A program made the position numbers and the translations under genes. DNA of 64,000 bases, taken from contig OW804100.1 of NCBI GenBank assembly GCA_942159475.1, forward strand, positions 7,518,127-7,582,126, written 5' to 3'. The notes under the pieces were generated by a model. It did no database searches, was not told the origin of the DNA, and saw nothing but the letters and a program-made list of their open reading frames with translations. Source of the stretch: Sthenelais limicola. Its lineage: Eukaryota; Annelida; Polychaeta; Phyllodocida; Sigalionidae. Shown here in pieces: positions 11,600 to 22,542 of the stretch (positions are counted from its first letter, which is position 1; every line of letters begins with the position of its first letter).

Positions 11600-12120
11600 A
11601 ACAGTTTTGATATTTGACCGAACAGTGTGAAACAAAAATAGGTCATTATCTGAATTCTAATGTATTTTTGACATTTGACCTTCCATTAAGTGACCTTGAC
11701 CTTGCCCAAGGTCAACAAATATTTTGTTACTTGGAAGACCTTTAATGGAGCATTCATCCTGCCAAATATCTAAGGAATTTATTATTTTTTACATGAGTTA
11801 TGGTAGGAAATGTATATTATTAGGGCTAACAGGATAACAAAAATTGCCTTGACCTTTGACCTCATACCAGGAAAAATATGCATTCTGGGACACTTAAACT
11901 TTTTGAGATACGTTGCCATGGTATCCTCTTTTTAAAACATATTCAATGTCTCAACATTAGGATTTTTGACAGAATGGTAGGAAACGGAAAGACCTCACCA
12001 GAGACAGTACATTAGGAGGGTCTCTGACCTCACTATCCAAATTTAGGTGTATTTTTGTGTTTGACCTTCCATTTCGTGACCTTGACCTTGACCAAGGTCA
12101 CACACAAATTTTTCAAAGGG
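11600..12120. repeat. Dispersed repeat with clustered TGACCTTGACC motifs
   Basis: TGACCTTGACC plus an inverted AAGGTCA occurs twice (about 11691-11714 and 12077-12100), with several further TTGACCTT copies. The two blocks look like diverged copies of one repeat. AGGTCA direct and inverted pairs are nuclear-receptor half sites, but repetition of the surrounding sequence argues for a transposon origin. Similar TCAAGGTCA words appear at about 41850-41920. A GTTGCCATGGTATCC word also lies at 11920. Confidence 0.45.
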
Positions 12121-12399
12121 AACGGACCATGGGTAGCATCCAAATTCCAAATATCAAAGGAATCAATCTAAAATTGAATTTTTAACAATATTTTATATGA
12201 ATTGTTTTTAAAAAGCCGTAATTATGAGAAAGAATCCAAGATGGCCGCCAAACGAACCCCATGGGACATTTGTTGGCACTCTTAACAACAGTTTTTGCTA
12301 ACTAGACATATTTAGGAATGAAAGAAAATAGGTTTCCACAACAATTAAGTGGGGTGCTCGTGAACCCCTCTTGGCTGCTGGACTAACAGCTTCTGTCTA

Positions 12400-13778
12400 C
12401 CCATATTACGAGATTATTAAGGAAATTTATAAAATCTGGGTCAATGCCTTTAGAATGGAAGAATTATACAATAAGACCTATTCCAAAGGATGGTGATCTA
12501 AGGTATTTTGATAATTTACGACCGATAGCAATTGTGACACTCATGTCGGAATTATTAGAGAAGCTTGTCTGTACATCGATTGTTAGACACATGGAAGGTA
12601 ATAATCTATTTTGCAAATCTCAAGGTGGATTTAGATCTGACCACTCTACTTATCTGAGTATATTCGATTTTATTTCTCCTATTATAAAAGGCATGAATGC
12701 TGGGCATTTTACAACAGCCACATACTACGACATATCAAAGGCATTTAATTGTATAAATCATGAAATGTTATGGTATGAATTGAATTATTATAAGTTTAAC
12801 CATAGGATCATTAATATCATAATGTATTATCTCCTAGATAGAAGACAATATAGATCTTTAAATGGTTTCACTTCAGATTGTATTACTATTAATCGAGGTG
12901 TCCCCTAGGGGAGCCATTTAGGACCGATAATCTTTTTGATATATATTAATGACCTTCCAAATTGTTTAAATAATTTAGAATATGTAGCTGACGAAAATAA
13001 AATAAACCTGACGCTATATGCTGATGATACAGCTCTTAGTATAACTGGACCTGGCTAAATGATTGCCTAAACATCACACAATCAGCAGCCAACAAAATAA
13101 ATAAATGGATGTGTGATAATATATTAAAATTAAACGAAAAATAATACCAACTACAAATTCTAGGCACCAGCAAAAGATTCAACAGGATAACTCCTTTGAA
13201 TCTTAACAATGTATATATTAACGGTCAGGTTATACCTAAATAGAATTGACAATAAGCTTTCAGATCATATGAATAAGATGAAATTTGCTGCTCTAAACAA
13301 ATTGCATCAATTCCAACGAATAAGACCTTATTTAAATATTAACATGGCAAAAATGATAGTGAAAAGCCATATTCTCTCTCTCTTGGAATACGGTATTATT
13401 CCTTCATCTATGGCCTCTCAATTAGCAAATAATAAAATTCAAAATGTCATTTACAAGGTGGTGAAAATCATATTTAACTATGATCCTAGACCTAAGTATG
13501 AATTGTGTCAATTGTGTAATATAGACCTATATATCAAACGTAGACAGATCTCTCTAATAAACATAATGTTCGAGAGGCAGCTAGACATGGAGAATTTAAA
13601 AAATATAACCAGATAAACTTGCCTTAATGCAGGCAATGGGATAGTCGTGGGAAGACCCTCCATTGAAAAGGTTAGAAATTCACCACATTACATTGATCAA
13701 GTAACTTGGAATAAGTTACCTGTGTATAAGATCCCAATCATGGCCTCGTATAAAGTGCTATTTAGAAAACAACAATGA
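12400..13778 (+). pseudogene. Decayed LINE reverse transcriptase (CR1/Jockey-like group)
   Basis: A non-LTR retrotransposon ORF2 relic. In order: MPLEWKNYTIRPIPKDGD with NLRPIAIV (fingers), GGFRSDHST, the YDISKAFNCINH block where catalytic Asp sits in YDISKAF, then RGVP-stop-GSHLGPIIF (CAG to TAG change at 12907), the palm YADDTALS at about 13018, and after a frameshift near 13050 the WLNDCLN...INKWM thumb region. The thumb-like region continues in the frame 13209-13616, and WNKLPVYK with FRKQQ at the end (about 13708-13777) matches the usual LINE C-terminus. Nonsense and frameshift changes make it inactive. It lies in sense orientation within the host intron. Confidence 0.85.
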
Positions 13779-14605
13779 CTGGTACCTTGGATTATTGATA
13801 ATTGTACAATGGTAGCTTGCTATTGTAGTGAACTAGGTTCGGACTCTTAGCGGAATAAAACGGAACAAGAGATGACTCTTATTGCATGAGTTTATTGCTC
13901 ACACAACTCACTTTGTACCAACCCTTGTGGACCAGCCACATAACAAGTAAAAGGGTTTCATAACAATACTAAAACAGGTGTGACAAGACAATAAGCACCA
14001 ATGCAAGTTATAAGAAGCAGGTCTTTCACATACAATAAAAGTAGTTGATAAGAGATCAATAAAGACACATTCCAGTAAAAGGTAAACAGTGGTAAAAGGC
14101 ATGGTGGTAAAAGAACAGAGAACAGGATGACACAGGTGATCAGTCATCAGTGATCCATTTCAATGTATGTATGGTCAATTCTCACGAAATGGGGGCAGTT
14201 AGCGTTTTTTTATTCCAAGGTTCACTGAGCTTACATTTTTATTTTTTTTGTTTATTTTTCTTTCCCATCATATGGATCCGACCTCGAGCTTTCGGGCCAT
14301 ATATGTTTCATTAATCTGAAAATGTGCATAATGTACATAAAATGACATGACAACGCGTTCTTTGGTACTACAAAGTGTTGAACTCCTTTGAGTCTAGTTT
14401 ACTGGTTGTCCAGCTATTGCTCTCTTATGGAAAGTCAAACGTAAACTGGTGGACATAAAAGAAGTGGGTGTAAATCTAATTTGAAACTCTTCTTTTCTAG
14501 AAAATCGCTCATAAAACATAGTGCAACCGATTCCCACTATGGCAAAGCATGTCCACAGCGAAATTCATGTAAATCGTTGGTTAATGCTTAGCTTTTTCAT
14601 TTCAG

Positions 14606-15401
14606 AAAATTTGGAACCAGTCGCAGATTTGCAGAGACAGACAAGAAGGACATGACAGATCTAATTGCAATAAAGATCCAACTTTCCAAAGAGGAATGGC
14701 GCCATGAGATGGAACAAGTACGTGAAGAGCTCCACCGCTACACAGACCTGTGCAAACAGAAAGACAAGTCTGTCAGAGTCATTGACGACCAGGTGTTGGC
14801 CTTCATGAGGAAACATGAAACAGAACTAGTCTCAAAAGCCCATGGAATGACATCAACATCCGATATTTTGAAAAGTAGTCTCGAAGATGATGACTACATT
14901 GGTAAATTAAAGGATAGAATAACCTTCCTCCTTTCGCGTTCCGAAAGAGTTATCGAGGAGCGAGAACTGATTACCAGAGAACGGGAAAAGCTACAGAAGT
15001 TCCTGGATGCAGGTTCATCTGCCAGAGATGGCGGGAAAGGCGAATCTCTTTCAGAGCAAGTGGATAAATACAAAAAAGATAACAAAACAAAGGATGGTAT
15101 TATAAATAGACTGAGGAAAATGAATGACAGCTTTGAGTCGGAAGTAGAGGAGAAAGAAACCCAACTCAAAACAGTTAAGGAGGAACATCAAATGCAAAAG
15201 GACACAATTGCTGAATTAGAACTTAAAATCAAAGAATTGGAAGCAGAAAAGAAAGTTTATGAAGAGACTGCAAAACACTACGCTGACAAAAAAGCACAAA
15301 CGTCGACAAAGCCGAGCAACAATCTACAAGTAAAGCCAGCGGGAACAGGGAAGCCAACAAGTGCTAATTCCGCCAGAAAGCCGACCAGCGGCCGAAGATG
15401 A
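14606..15401 (+). CDS. CARD-like/coiled-coil gene, terminal exon
   Basis: The acceptor CATTTCAG ends at 14605. The first base completes an Arg codon from the exon ending at 9696, and the frame then runs unbroken to a TGA at 15399-15401. It encodes KFGTSRRFAETDKKDM, then about 220 residues dominated by heptad-rich charged helices (EEWRHEMEQVREEL; RITFLLSRSERVIEERELI; TIAELELKIKELEAEKKVYE). It ends in a Ser/Thr/Pro/Lys-rich basic tail finishing KPTSGRR. The coiled coil suggests oligomerisation. With the CARD-like exon upstream, the layout recalls CARD plus coiled-coil scaffold proteins such as CARD9/CARD11, though no sequence-level match to them is claimed. Codon use is normal for the window and there are no disruptions, so the gene looks alive. 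Confidence 0.8.
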
Positions 15402-15487
15402 AACTAATTTTTGGATATGGTTTTATCTAGTCTAGGTATTAAATCGAATTTATTTTACTAGTCTATAATGTTAAGTTTCAAATGGAA

Positions 15488-15493
15488 AATAAA
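15488..15493 (+). promoter_or_regulatory. Polyadenylation signal AATAAA
   Basis: A canonical hexamer 87 bp after the stop codon of the coiled-coil exon; further AATAAA/AATAAAA words lie at about 15571 and 15705. This is the likely 3' end of the gene. Confidence 0.55.
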
Positions 15494-15499
15494 CATAGA

Positions 15500-17344
15500 A
15501 ATTATTGCATGCTTTACTGATTTTTACATACTGTTTAGAATTGTGTCCAGCTATGAATACAGTGACCAGTAATAAAAAGATTTCTTTTAAATACTAAGTG
15601 GACTGCAATATGTAAATGGAATATTCCTACTGACCTATTTCTCCCTTGGAAGGGCCCCTCCCTAATCTGTCCTCTTGCACATTAATGTATCTCTATGAAT
15701 TGTTAATAAATAGATATATCTTGGTAAGAAGAGGAAACAGTGCACCTCACCTAAATGGCATTACTGAAATTAGCACATGCCACAGCAGGGCGTTTCACGT
15801 AATGCCCTGAACCCTTGATTAATACTTTATTAGAACATAAAATATACTCTCGGACATGATTGAGTGCATGAAACCCATGAAAGCACTAATTCAAGGGTCA
15901 ATTGTTTCTTTTCGGGCCTGCTTTGAGTAATTCGTACATAGTTAATTTGAATAAAAGGTTTATTCTGTTTGTACTATGTATATATAACATGAACAAGTGC
16001 ATAAAGACAAATATATATATAAGGCTTAATTGCTTTCTGGGTCATTCTTGCGCAAAGAGCTTTTTATGCTGAAGAATTGAGCCAAGGAAATAGTCTTGGT
16101 GCCAACAAACAGGAACGGTGTGTGTGTGTGTGGGGGCGGGGGGGGGGGGGGGGCATTTGCAGCTACCCTCACATCCCACATTTCAGGTACCGAAGCAATA
16201 CAAACTTTTTCCATGTATATTTATTGAAAGGTGGTATGATAAAGGCATGTTGAAACAATGAATACTGGATGGATGCTATCCCAATACTTTACATCCGCTC
16301 TAAGTGACACATTAAAGTTTGACATTTGACCAATTAAAGTATTAGGATTATACAGACGTCCTCCTAAGAGATCTCCTCATTAACATGAATTATCGTGAAT
16401 GACTCCATCAGATCAAACCGTTTCATGGTGTAACTAATCACAACCCCCGCACGCCCCACCATCCATGTCGTTGGAAGGGGAGGCCTGGGGTAAACAATAA
16501 ATACAAGTAGATAACTTCTTCTCCACGGGTCAGAGGACGCCTCCGTCTTCTGCCTATTTAGTTCGCCACGCCCTGATGATCGAACCGTAACCACATATAG
16601 ATCTTACATTCACGTCGGAGAAAAATATAAATGCATGTTTGGGGAGGACTAATTGTACCGACTGATATATGGATATTTCTAATTATCAGTTAGTATGTGT
16701 AACAAGCTTGGTTTGAATAAGATAAAACTTATACAATTAATTACAAACATGCAGAAACGGGCAAACCGATATTTATTTCGTAGACACAAACGGGGACAAT
16801 CTTGTTTTCAACAATGTTTCTAAGACTCTCTATCCTCTCATTTCGAGAATAATGCTATTATTACTATCATTATTTTTTTTTAGAGAAATCTAACTATAAT
16901 GTATGTCATACTTATTAGAATAACATTTCCACCACCATTAAGCTTAAGGTCGCCTAAAAAAGCAACAAATCTGAAAGAATATTACTATATCCCTCGACCG
17001 ACTTACCTAATATATTTACTAACAATGAAATATTATTTGTTTTTGTTTTTTGATACAACATTAATAATGCATCACTGTAACTGTTGATAGGCAGGCAGTG
17101 GGAACATCGTCACTGCGACGACGCTGAATGTCTATCCTGCAATAAAATTTGTTCCAAAAAAAAATGGAATAGGGCAATTGCTGCGACAGCGTGCGTAAGG
17201 AGTTGAGTAATGTTTTAATTATCTTTTTAAAACCCATCGATAAACATTTGTAACACCATATATTATTGTGAGAAGTGGAATTTAACATTACAAAACTTCC
17301 AGTTAGAACAACATTTTCCCATAATTTAATGCATCGGTCTCTAG
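15500..17344. other. Intergenic, no gene seen
   Basis: AT-rich. Contains a GT/G-run at 16118-16153 (alternating GT followed by nearly pure G), otherwise nothing recognised. The G run would be prone to slippage and is an assembly-quality caution. Confidence 0.5.
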
Positions 17345-17524
17345 GGTAGGGGGATCTTACCGGCGCCGTTGGAAAGGACGTAGTTTTAACGGAGTAAGGA
17401 CGAGACAAGTGATCTGGTCCGCTCTTGTACCCTTCCCATACACTACGTATGCACGCCGAAGAATCGCCCCTTCCTTAACGTTTTCAACTGTTTTCGTTCG
17501 ATTGCCTTTGAAGGATTACTGATC

Positions 17525-17538
17525 GTTACCATGGCAAC
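17525..17538. promoter_or_regulatory. RFX X-box-like site
   Basis: GTTACCATGGCAAC is a near-perfect imperfect-palindrome X-box (RGYYNYY N RRNRAC type). RFX factors bind such sites in promoters of ciliary genes, usually within about 200 bp of the start codon. It sits in a locally GC-richer, non-repetitive-looking block (17345-17665), 117 bp before an ATG followed by a good splice donor. A related word at 11920 inside a dispersed repeat weakens the case. Confidence 0.35.
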
Positions 17539-17654
17539 AGGATACCTCGGGTGATCAAAAAGGAGGTTGGGGTCCCGGATCCTTTACCTAGGTACTTTTC
17601 TATGGGTTCATGTCAAAGATAAAAGGAAAGAGAGAAGAAATACGGGGAGAAGGA

Positions 17655-17960
17655 ATGGAAGGTGAGTGACCTTCATGTGTGTGTATATACGTATGAATAT
17701 ACATACATACTATGTATGTATTCTGGGGATGAACGTGTGTAGATTTGACAGTGCAGCGACACATGGATGAAATGGTTGGTTCTTATGACAACTGTACAGG
17801 TCATATAAGAGAAAGATTTGTACTAAGATATCTTCACAGCAAGACTGAATATAAAAGATTCTACCAATTATATGTATGTGATGCAGTTTCTAAGGCAAAT
17901 ATCGCAGCATGTACAGCATGCTGGGTGTATCTCTACCATGGATGTGAATACAACGAGTGA
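17655..17960 (+). CDS. Speculative two-exon small protein downstream of X-box
   Basis: ATGGAAG at 17655-17661 is followed by the donor GTGAGTG at 17662. An acceptor ATTTGACAG ends at 17751, and the frame resumes in phase (one base plus TG makes Val) through 17960. The second exon encodes about 69 residues, beginning QRHMDEMVGSYDN and Cys-rich near the end (TACWVYLYHGCEYNE). No domain is recognised. The intron would be only 90 bp, with a weak pyrimidine tract. Support is splice phase and promoter context only. Confidence 0.15.
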
Positions 17961-19237
17961 AATCTTCACCACATAGATTTCATAATTACATTAATTGAAG
18001 GAAGTAGGTATTAAGGTAAAGTTATAGTCGAAAGCAAACATGTTGATAAATGTAATCGTTGATACATGTAATCATGAAAATATCGTTGATGGAAATTGTA
18101 AGGTCACCCCTCACCCCACTGAACCTTTCTCCTTATTAAATAGTGGATTTCATACCTAGATTGCCTCCGCACCTATGCCTCCTATGGAAAGATATAAGGA
18201 CTCGGGAGGAAGTCCTAGTCGGGGGAACTCCGGGGAAGTATATATGGTATATATAGTTAGTCCGGGAAGTATATATATCACAAAAATACTACTTTTAAGA
18301 TAGGTTGACTAAAGACTGTTCTATATAAGGATATAAGTAATGCAGTTTGTATGGACAATATCTACTATAATGACCAGTACATCACGCCCGACAGTACGGC
18401 TCTACGTTACAAAAATGACAAGCTGACTAAAATACATAGTCACGATTTCGCAAATCAAATGATTTGTTAGTAGTCGTAGTCATAGTGGTCGACACTATGA
18501 CTAGTCGTGGGTGCTTTTTTTGGTCAAAACATCTGAAAACGTACCTATTTTTGCGTCCTGCACGTGCACTACACATGCACGACTTTATGCACGATATGGG
18601 TAAAAAATGAAATCGTGCCAGTTTGACCTACACAGTACAGATTTCGTCTGCTATTCTGTTGTACGATTTCATGTAAAAGAAAGTGCATGACAATATAATA
18701 CAGCTTCATAATAGTTTTCATAAGTATAATCAAAACCTATTTTTGTTTCTTGATTATATATATATGGTCCATTCCTACGAATTCCTTTAATGTTTTCCAT
18801 GGTTAGGGAAATTAAAAGATATTAATCATTTCAATACATACAGATTTCGACATGATCGATTCATTGTGATCAAATTCACAAAAGTCAATAGTACTTCGTA
18901 TTCAAAATCAAAACTTTGTCTAAAACATATTTAAAAACAATGAACAAGGAATATCTATAATTCGCGTCGTGCTCTTACACATATACCATCGGGTATTACA
19001 CTTTAAATTGTCATATCATATTAATTTAACATTAAGACAATGCAATCCATAGTATCAACATAGGCCAGGTTGCAAGGTAAGTCAGACAACACAATGCAAT
19101 ACTGTAATGCTTCTCAAGCTATACTGTACCATTGATAGCAATTAATCACAGAATTCTTACAAGCATACCATTAATCATCTATTCAGATTCACACTGGCTG
19201 TCATATTATTGACATGATCAACATATCTTCACATATT
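17961..19237. other. Non-coding, no gene seen
   Basis: AT-rich; contains a word near 18772 similar to the ATGGTCAATTC MITE end. Nothing else recognised. Confidence 0.4.
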
Positions 19238-19745
19238 TCACATCTCAACAACACCAGAGTTGATGAAGCGTTGATAATGATAGTTCTTAATTGAGTTTTT
19301 AAACCCCAAATCACCCTCTATAGTTCTAATTCTTTCAGGCAACTTATTCCAGGTGCTTGTAAGTCTACCTATCGTTGTTCTATTTATCTGCTGCTTTTCC
19401 CATCTAATTGACTTTATATTCCTTCGACATCCATTTCTCAATAAATGACCACTATCATCATAAACAAAATTACCTGTTCTTTTCAATAAGTTAATAGCTC
19501 TAACCTCTCGCCTAATGGCCAGAGGCAGTATTTTGCTCTTAACATGAATATTGAAGATCCCTTCCTTATCATATGCCTTTCCATATAATATACGAAGAGC
19601 TTTGTTCTGTAATTTTTGCAATCTGATATATAATCAACCTTATTTGATAAATCAATGAAAATACATGACTTTTCCACTATAGGCAGAATAAAAGTCTTAT
19701 ATATAAGCAGGCATCTGTCACGATTCAGTAGGTGCTTAACATTTA
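19238..19745 (-). pseudogene. LINE ORF2 C-terminal relic
   Basis: Reading leftwards from 19745, KHLLNRDRCLLIYKTFILPI is followed, after a frameshift at about 19620, by MQKLQNKALRILYGKAYDK and finally STWNKLPERIRTIEG with a short tail. These are the standard post-RT blocks of CR1/Jockey-like LINEs (R..L..IYKTFI.P.., LQ..QNKALR, WN.LP..IR). The palm domain is missing. It abuts a different reverse transcriptase on its 5' side. Confidence 0.75.
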
Positions 19746-20160
19746 CAATGACTGGGTTAGGATTTGGGGTGGGTTTTCCAGGCGACTTGAAATCCAAGGG
19801 AGGAAACCAATGAGATGAGGCACACTTGAGCTTCCTGGCACTCCTTAAAAGAAGAGCGGAGTACAATGTAGTCGTCCAGGTATGCGTTCACACGCCAGTA
19901 GCCCTTCCTACACATGGCACACACAATAAAGCGGCTAATTTCAGTAAAAATAACTGGGGCAAACTTGACACCAAAACATAGGCGGGTATCCCAGAGATTT
20001 GATTCAAAACATCTCCAGGAAATGTCCAGGTAATTCCCATTAAAGGTCTGCAGCTAGGGTGAATAGATATGGATCTGTACGCCGCGGCGATGTCAATAGT
20101 TGCCATAAAGTCCCCAGGGGCGAGCAGTTCAACAACATTGTCCAGATAGTCCATTCCCTG
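19746..20160 (-). pseudogene. DIRS/LTR-type reverse transcriptase fragment
   Basis: Reading leftwards, MDYLDNVVELLAPGDFMATI is followed by DIAAAYRSISIHP (first catalytic Asp) and GITWTFPGD. After a frameshift near 20010, DTRLCFGVKFAPVIFTEIS and AYLDDYIVL (YLDD active site, about 19868-19895) follow. The order and wording match DIRS/LTR-type retrotransposons, not LINEs, so two unrelated relics have been joined near 19745. It is inactive through the frameshift and truncation. Confidence 0.75.
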
Positions 20161-20199
20161 AAGGTGAAAAATAGGTCCTACCCGGCAAACATTGGTATA

Positions 20200-20945
20200 A
20201 AAACAATTTTGGTATCAAAAGAAGCGTAATTCTGTGTAGAATAACATATCCAAAATCCGCAAAAATCCGTTTTGGGGAAACCTTTTATAGACGTTTAAAT
20301 GTTTTTAAATAGTTATTTCAATATTATGTTATTTGCAGCGCACCTACCCTGAAAATTTTCAGAGAGAGACGGTTGTGGTGTCAAATGAACCGGAATTCCG
20401 CGTAGCATAACATATCCAAAATTTGTAAAGATCTGTTTTGCTGATTTTATTTTATATACATTTGAATGTTTTTTTTATCATTTTTTTATTATTTCTTTTT
20501 TGGCACCGACCCCGCAAAAATGGGATAGAGATGATCTTGGTGTCAAATAAAGCGTATTTCTGTGTAGAATAACACATCCAAAACTCGCACAAATCCGTTC
20601 AGGGGAAATTCTTTTATATACGTTTAAATGTTTTTGAATAGTTACTTCAATATTATGTTATTTGCAGCGAAACTACCCTGATAAAATTCAGAGAAAGACG
20701 GTTCTGGTGTCAAATGAAGCGGAATTCCGAGTAGCATAATATATCCCAAATTTGCAAAGATCTGTTTAGCTAATTTTATTTTATATATTTAAATGTGTTT
20801 CTTTTATTATTTTTTATTATCTATTTTTCGGCACCAACCCCCCAAAATGGGATAAAGATGGTCTTGATATCAAATGAAGCGTAATTCTGTGTAGAATAAC
20901 ATATCCAAAATCCACAAGGATCGGCTCAGAGAAACCCTGTCTTAT
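20200..20945. repeat. Diverged ~165 bp tandem repeat with alternating A/B subunits
   Basis: The landmark TCAAATGAAGCGTAATTC (variants) followed by GTAGAATAACATATCC recurs at about 20215, 20380, 20542, 20710 and 20870, spacings of 160-168 bp. Odd copies carry GTGTAGAATAACA and even copies CGTAGCATAA, so the real period is about 328 bp, an old higher-order repeat. No coding potential. Confidence 0.75.
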
Positions 20946-22320
20946 GTGTGGTTGAATATATTTTTTTTAAATCTAAGCATTTAACCATGTTTTTGTATAG
21001 AAAAGTTAAATCAACTTGTACGGATTTTTATACAAAATTTGGCTGTTCAATCCCCTTCATTGAAGACAGTTCCAGTATATATGTTGCTATATATTGTTTT
21101 AATTAACACATTTCACTAATTAATGAGACCAATTCCCCCTCCCCTGATCTGTACTTGATATTTTCAAGACAAAATGACCTAGCTTCCCCCATTGTGAGAG
21201 GTCAATATATGGGTTAGTTTTTTTAAGTTTGCTATTTTCAAATTCTTGGAGCTTGGCTATTGATGATAATAACAAAGTTAAACAAAAAATTTCTTTTCTC
21301 TGTCAACTCATAACATTTTGGTTCCAGGATTTAAGTAAAACTTTATTCCAACAAAATCAGTTGGTTGGCAGTCTTCCTGGCCTATTCCGCTCAGGTATTG
21401 TATAGGGTTTCATAAATCTAGGACTCCATTATAAGTGTTATGAATGATTAAAAACCAATTCTTCTCACAGTTTGGTTAATAATTGTTATCAGAATCATGA
21501 GTTTTTCCAACATAAAGAGGGTCAGGGAGATTTGTTCAATAGGAGTCTACTAATAGGCCAGGAAGACTGGCCCAAGTGGAATCGATCTAATATATAACAT
21601 GCATATGTCTGACAGTGAAAAATCCATTTAAAACAACAGTAATGTGTAGGCCTAATTATGCTACTGTAGTAGATTAAGAGTGGACACAGAGTTGTCATTA
21701 ATAACTCATTAGTAACACCAGGTCGCCTACCTGTCCAGTGCTTGTAGTATTATACCAACTCACTCTACTAGAGGCACTGATGTAGATCATATCCGTTGTT
21801 TTATCCAAGTCTATGTATCATATTATTCCTGCTTCACAGGTTGCTGTTATATCTATTACAATTACTACAGATTGTATGTTATACCTCTTCTCTGTATGTG
21901 CTACATTGCTATTGTAACCTTGTAGTCTTATACATTAGATTGAAGAATTCAGGGTCATTCTCCGATAAATATTTAGGGTCAGCAGTGGTAGGGGGTGTGG
22001 CAAATGTATTTCTGAATAAGACTTCCAAAATAAATTCCAAACTTTGCAAAGTTAAAGCCAGAATTTTACAAGATAATATTGCCATATTACTCTTGTACTA
22101 CCCTTTTTTACATTCTACGGAATTAAAAATTCGTGAATGTTAGTGAATTGCGTACCATTCTGTCAATCATCCTGAGTAGCCAGTTCATGTGATACATTTT
22201 GAGGTGTTGGTTGAGGGTTGGTGTGAGGAGTGTGGACACTTATCTGGGAGGATATCTGGATGCCCATCTCTGTGTGATGTAATTCACACCAACACTACTA
22301 ACTTGGCACTTATGCAAAGA
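20946..22320. other. Non-coding interval
   Basis: Contains inverted words CTTCCTGGCCTATT (21373) and AATAGGCCAGGAAG (21552), about 180 bp apart, possibly a small MITE. No gene seen. Confidence 0.4.
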
Positions 22321-22542
22321 CTGCTTGATTGACAACCTTCTACCATCTCTGCAGTAAATCCCTGAAGGCCAGTGTGACATCCTATTGGTTAGGACTGTTT
22401 GATTGACAACCTTCTACCATCTCTGCAGTAAATCCCTGAAGGCCAGTGTGACATCCTATTGGTTAGGACTGTTTGATTGACAACCTTCTACCATCTCTGC
22501 AGTAAATCCCTGAAGGCCAGTGTGACATCCTATTGGTTTACA
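22321..22542. repeat. 74 bp tandem repeat, three copies
   Basis: CTGYTTGATTGACAACCTTC begins at 22321, 22395 and 22469. The units are essentially identical with no spacer, so this is a minisatellite-like triplication and not a CRISPR array. Confidence 0.95.

Larger units (their letters stand above)
9697..14605 (+). other. 4.9 kb intron of the CARD/coiled-coil gene
   Basis: Bounded by GT at 9697 and AG at 14604-14605, joining exons in compatible phase. It carries a DNA element (9798-11133), a tract with nuclear-receptor-like half sites (about 11600-12120) and a dead LINE (12400-13778). 13790-14605 has no gene; at about 14172 it holds a MITE end ATGGTCAATTCTCACGAAA. Confidence 0.6.

Noticed and set aside
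22321..22542. Possible CRISPR-like array
   Set aside because: Three 74 bp repeats are directly abutting with no spacers, in a eukaryotic genome.
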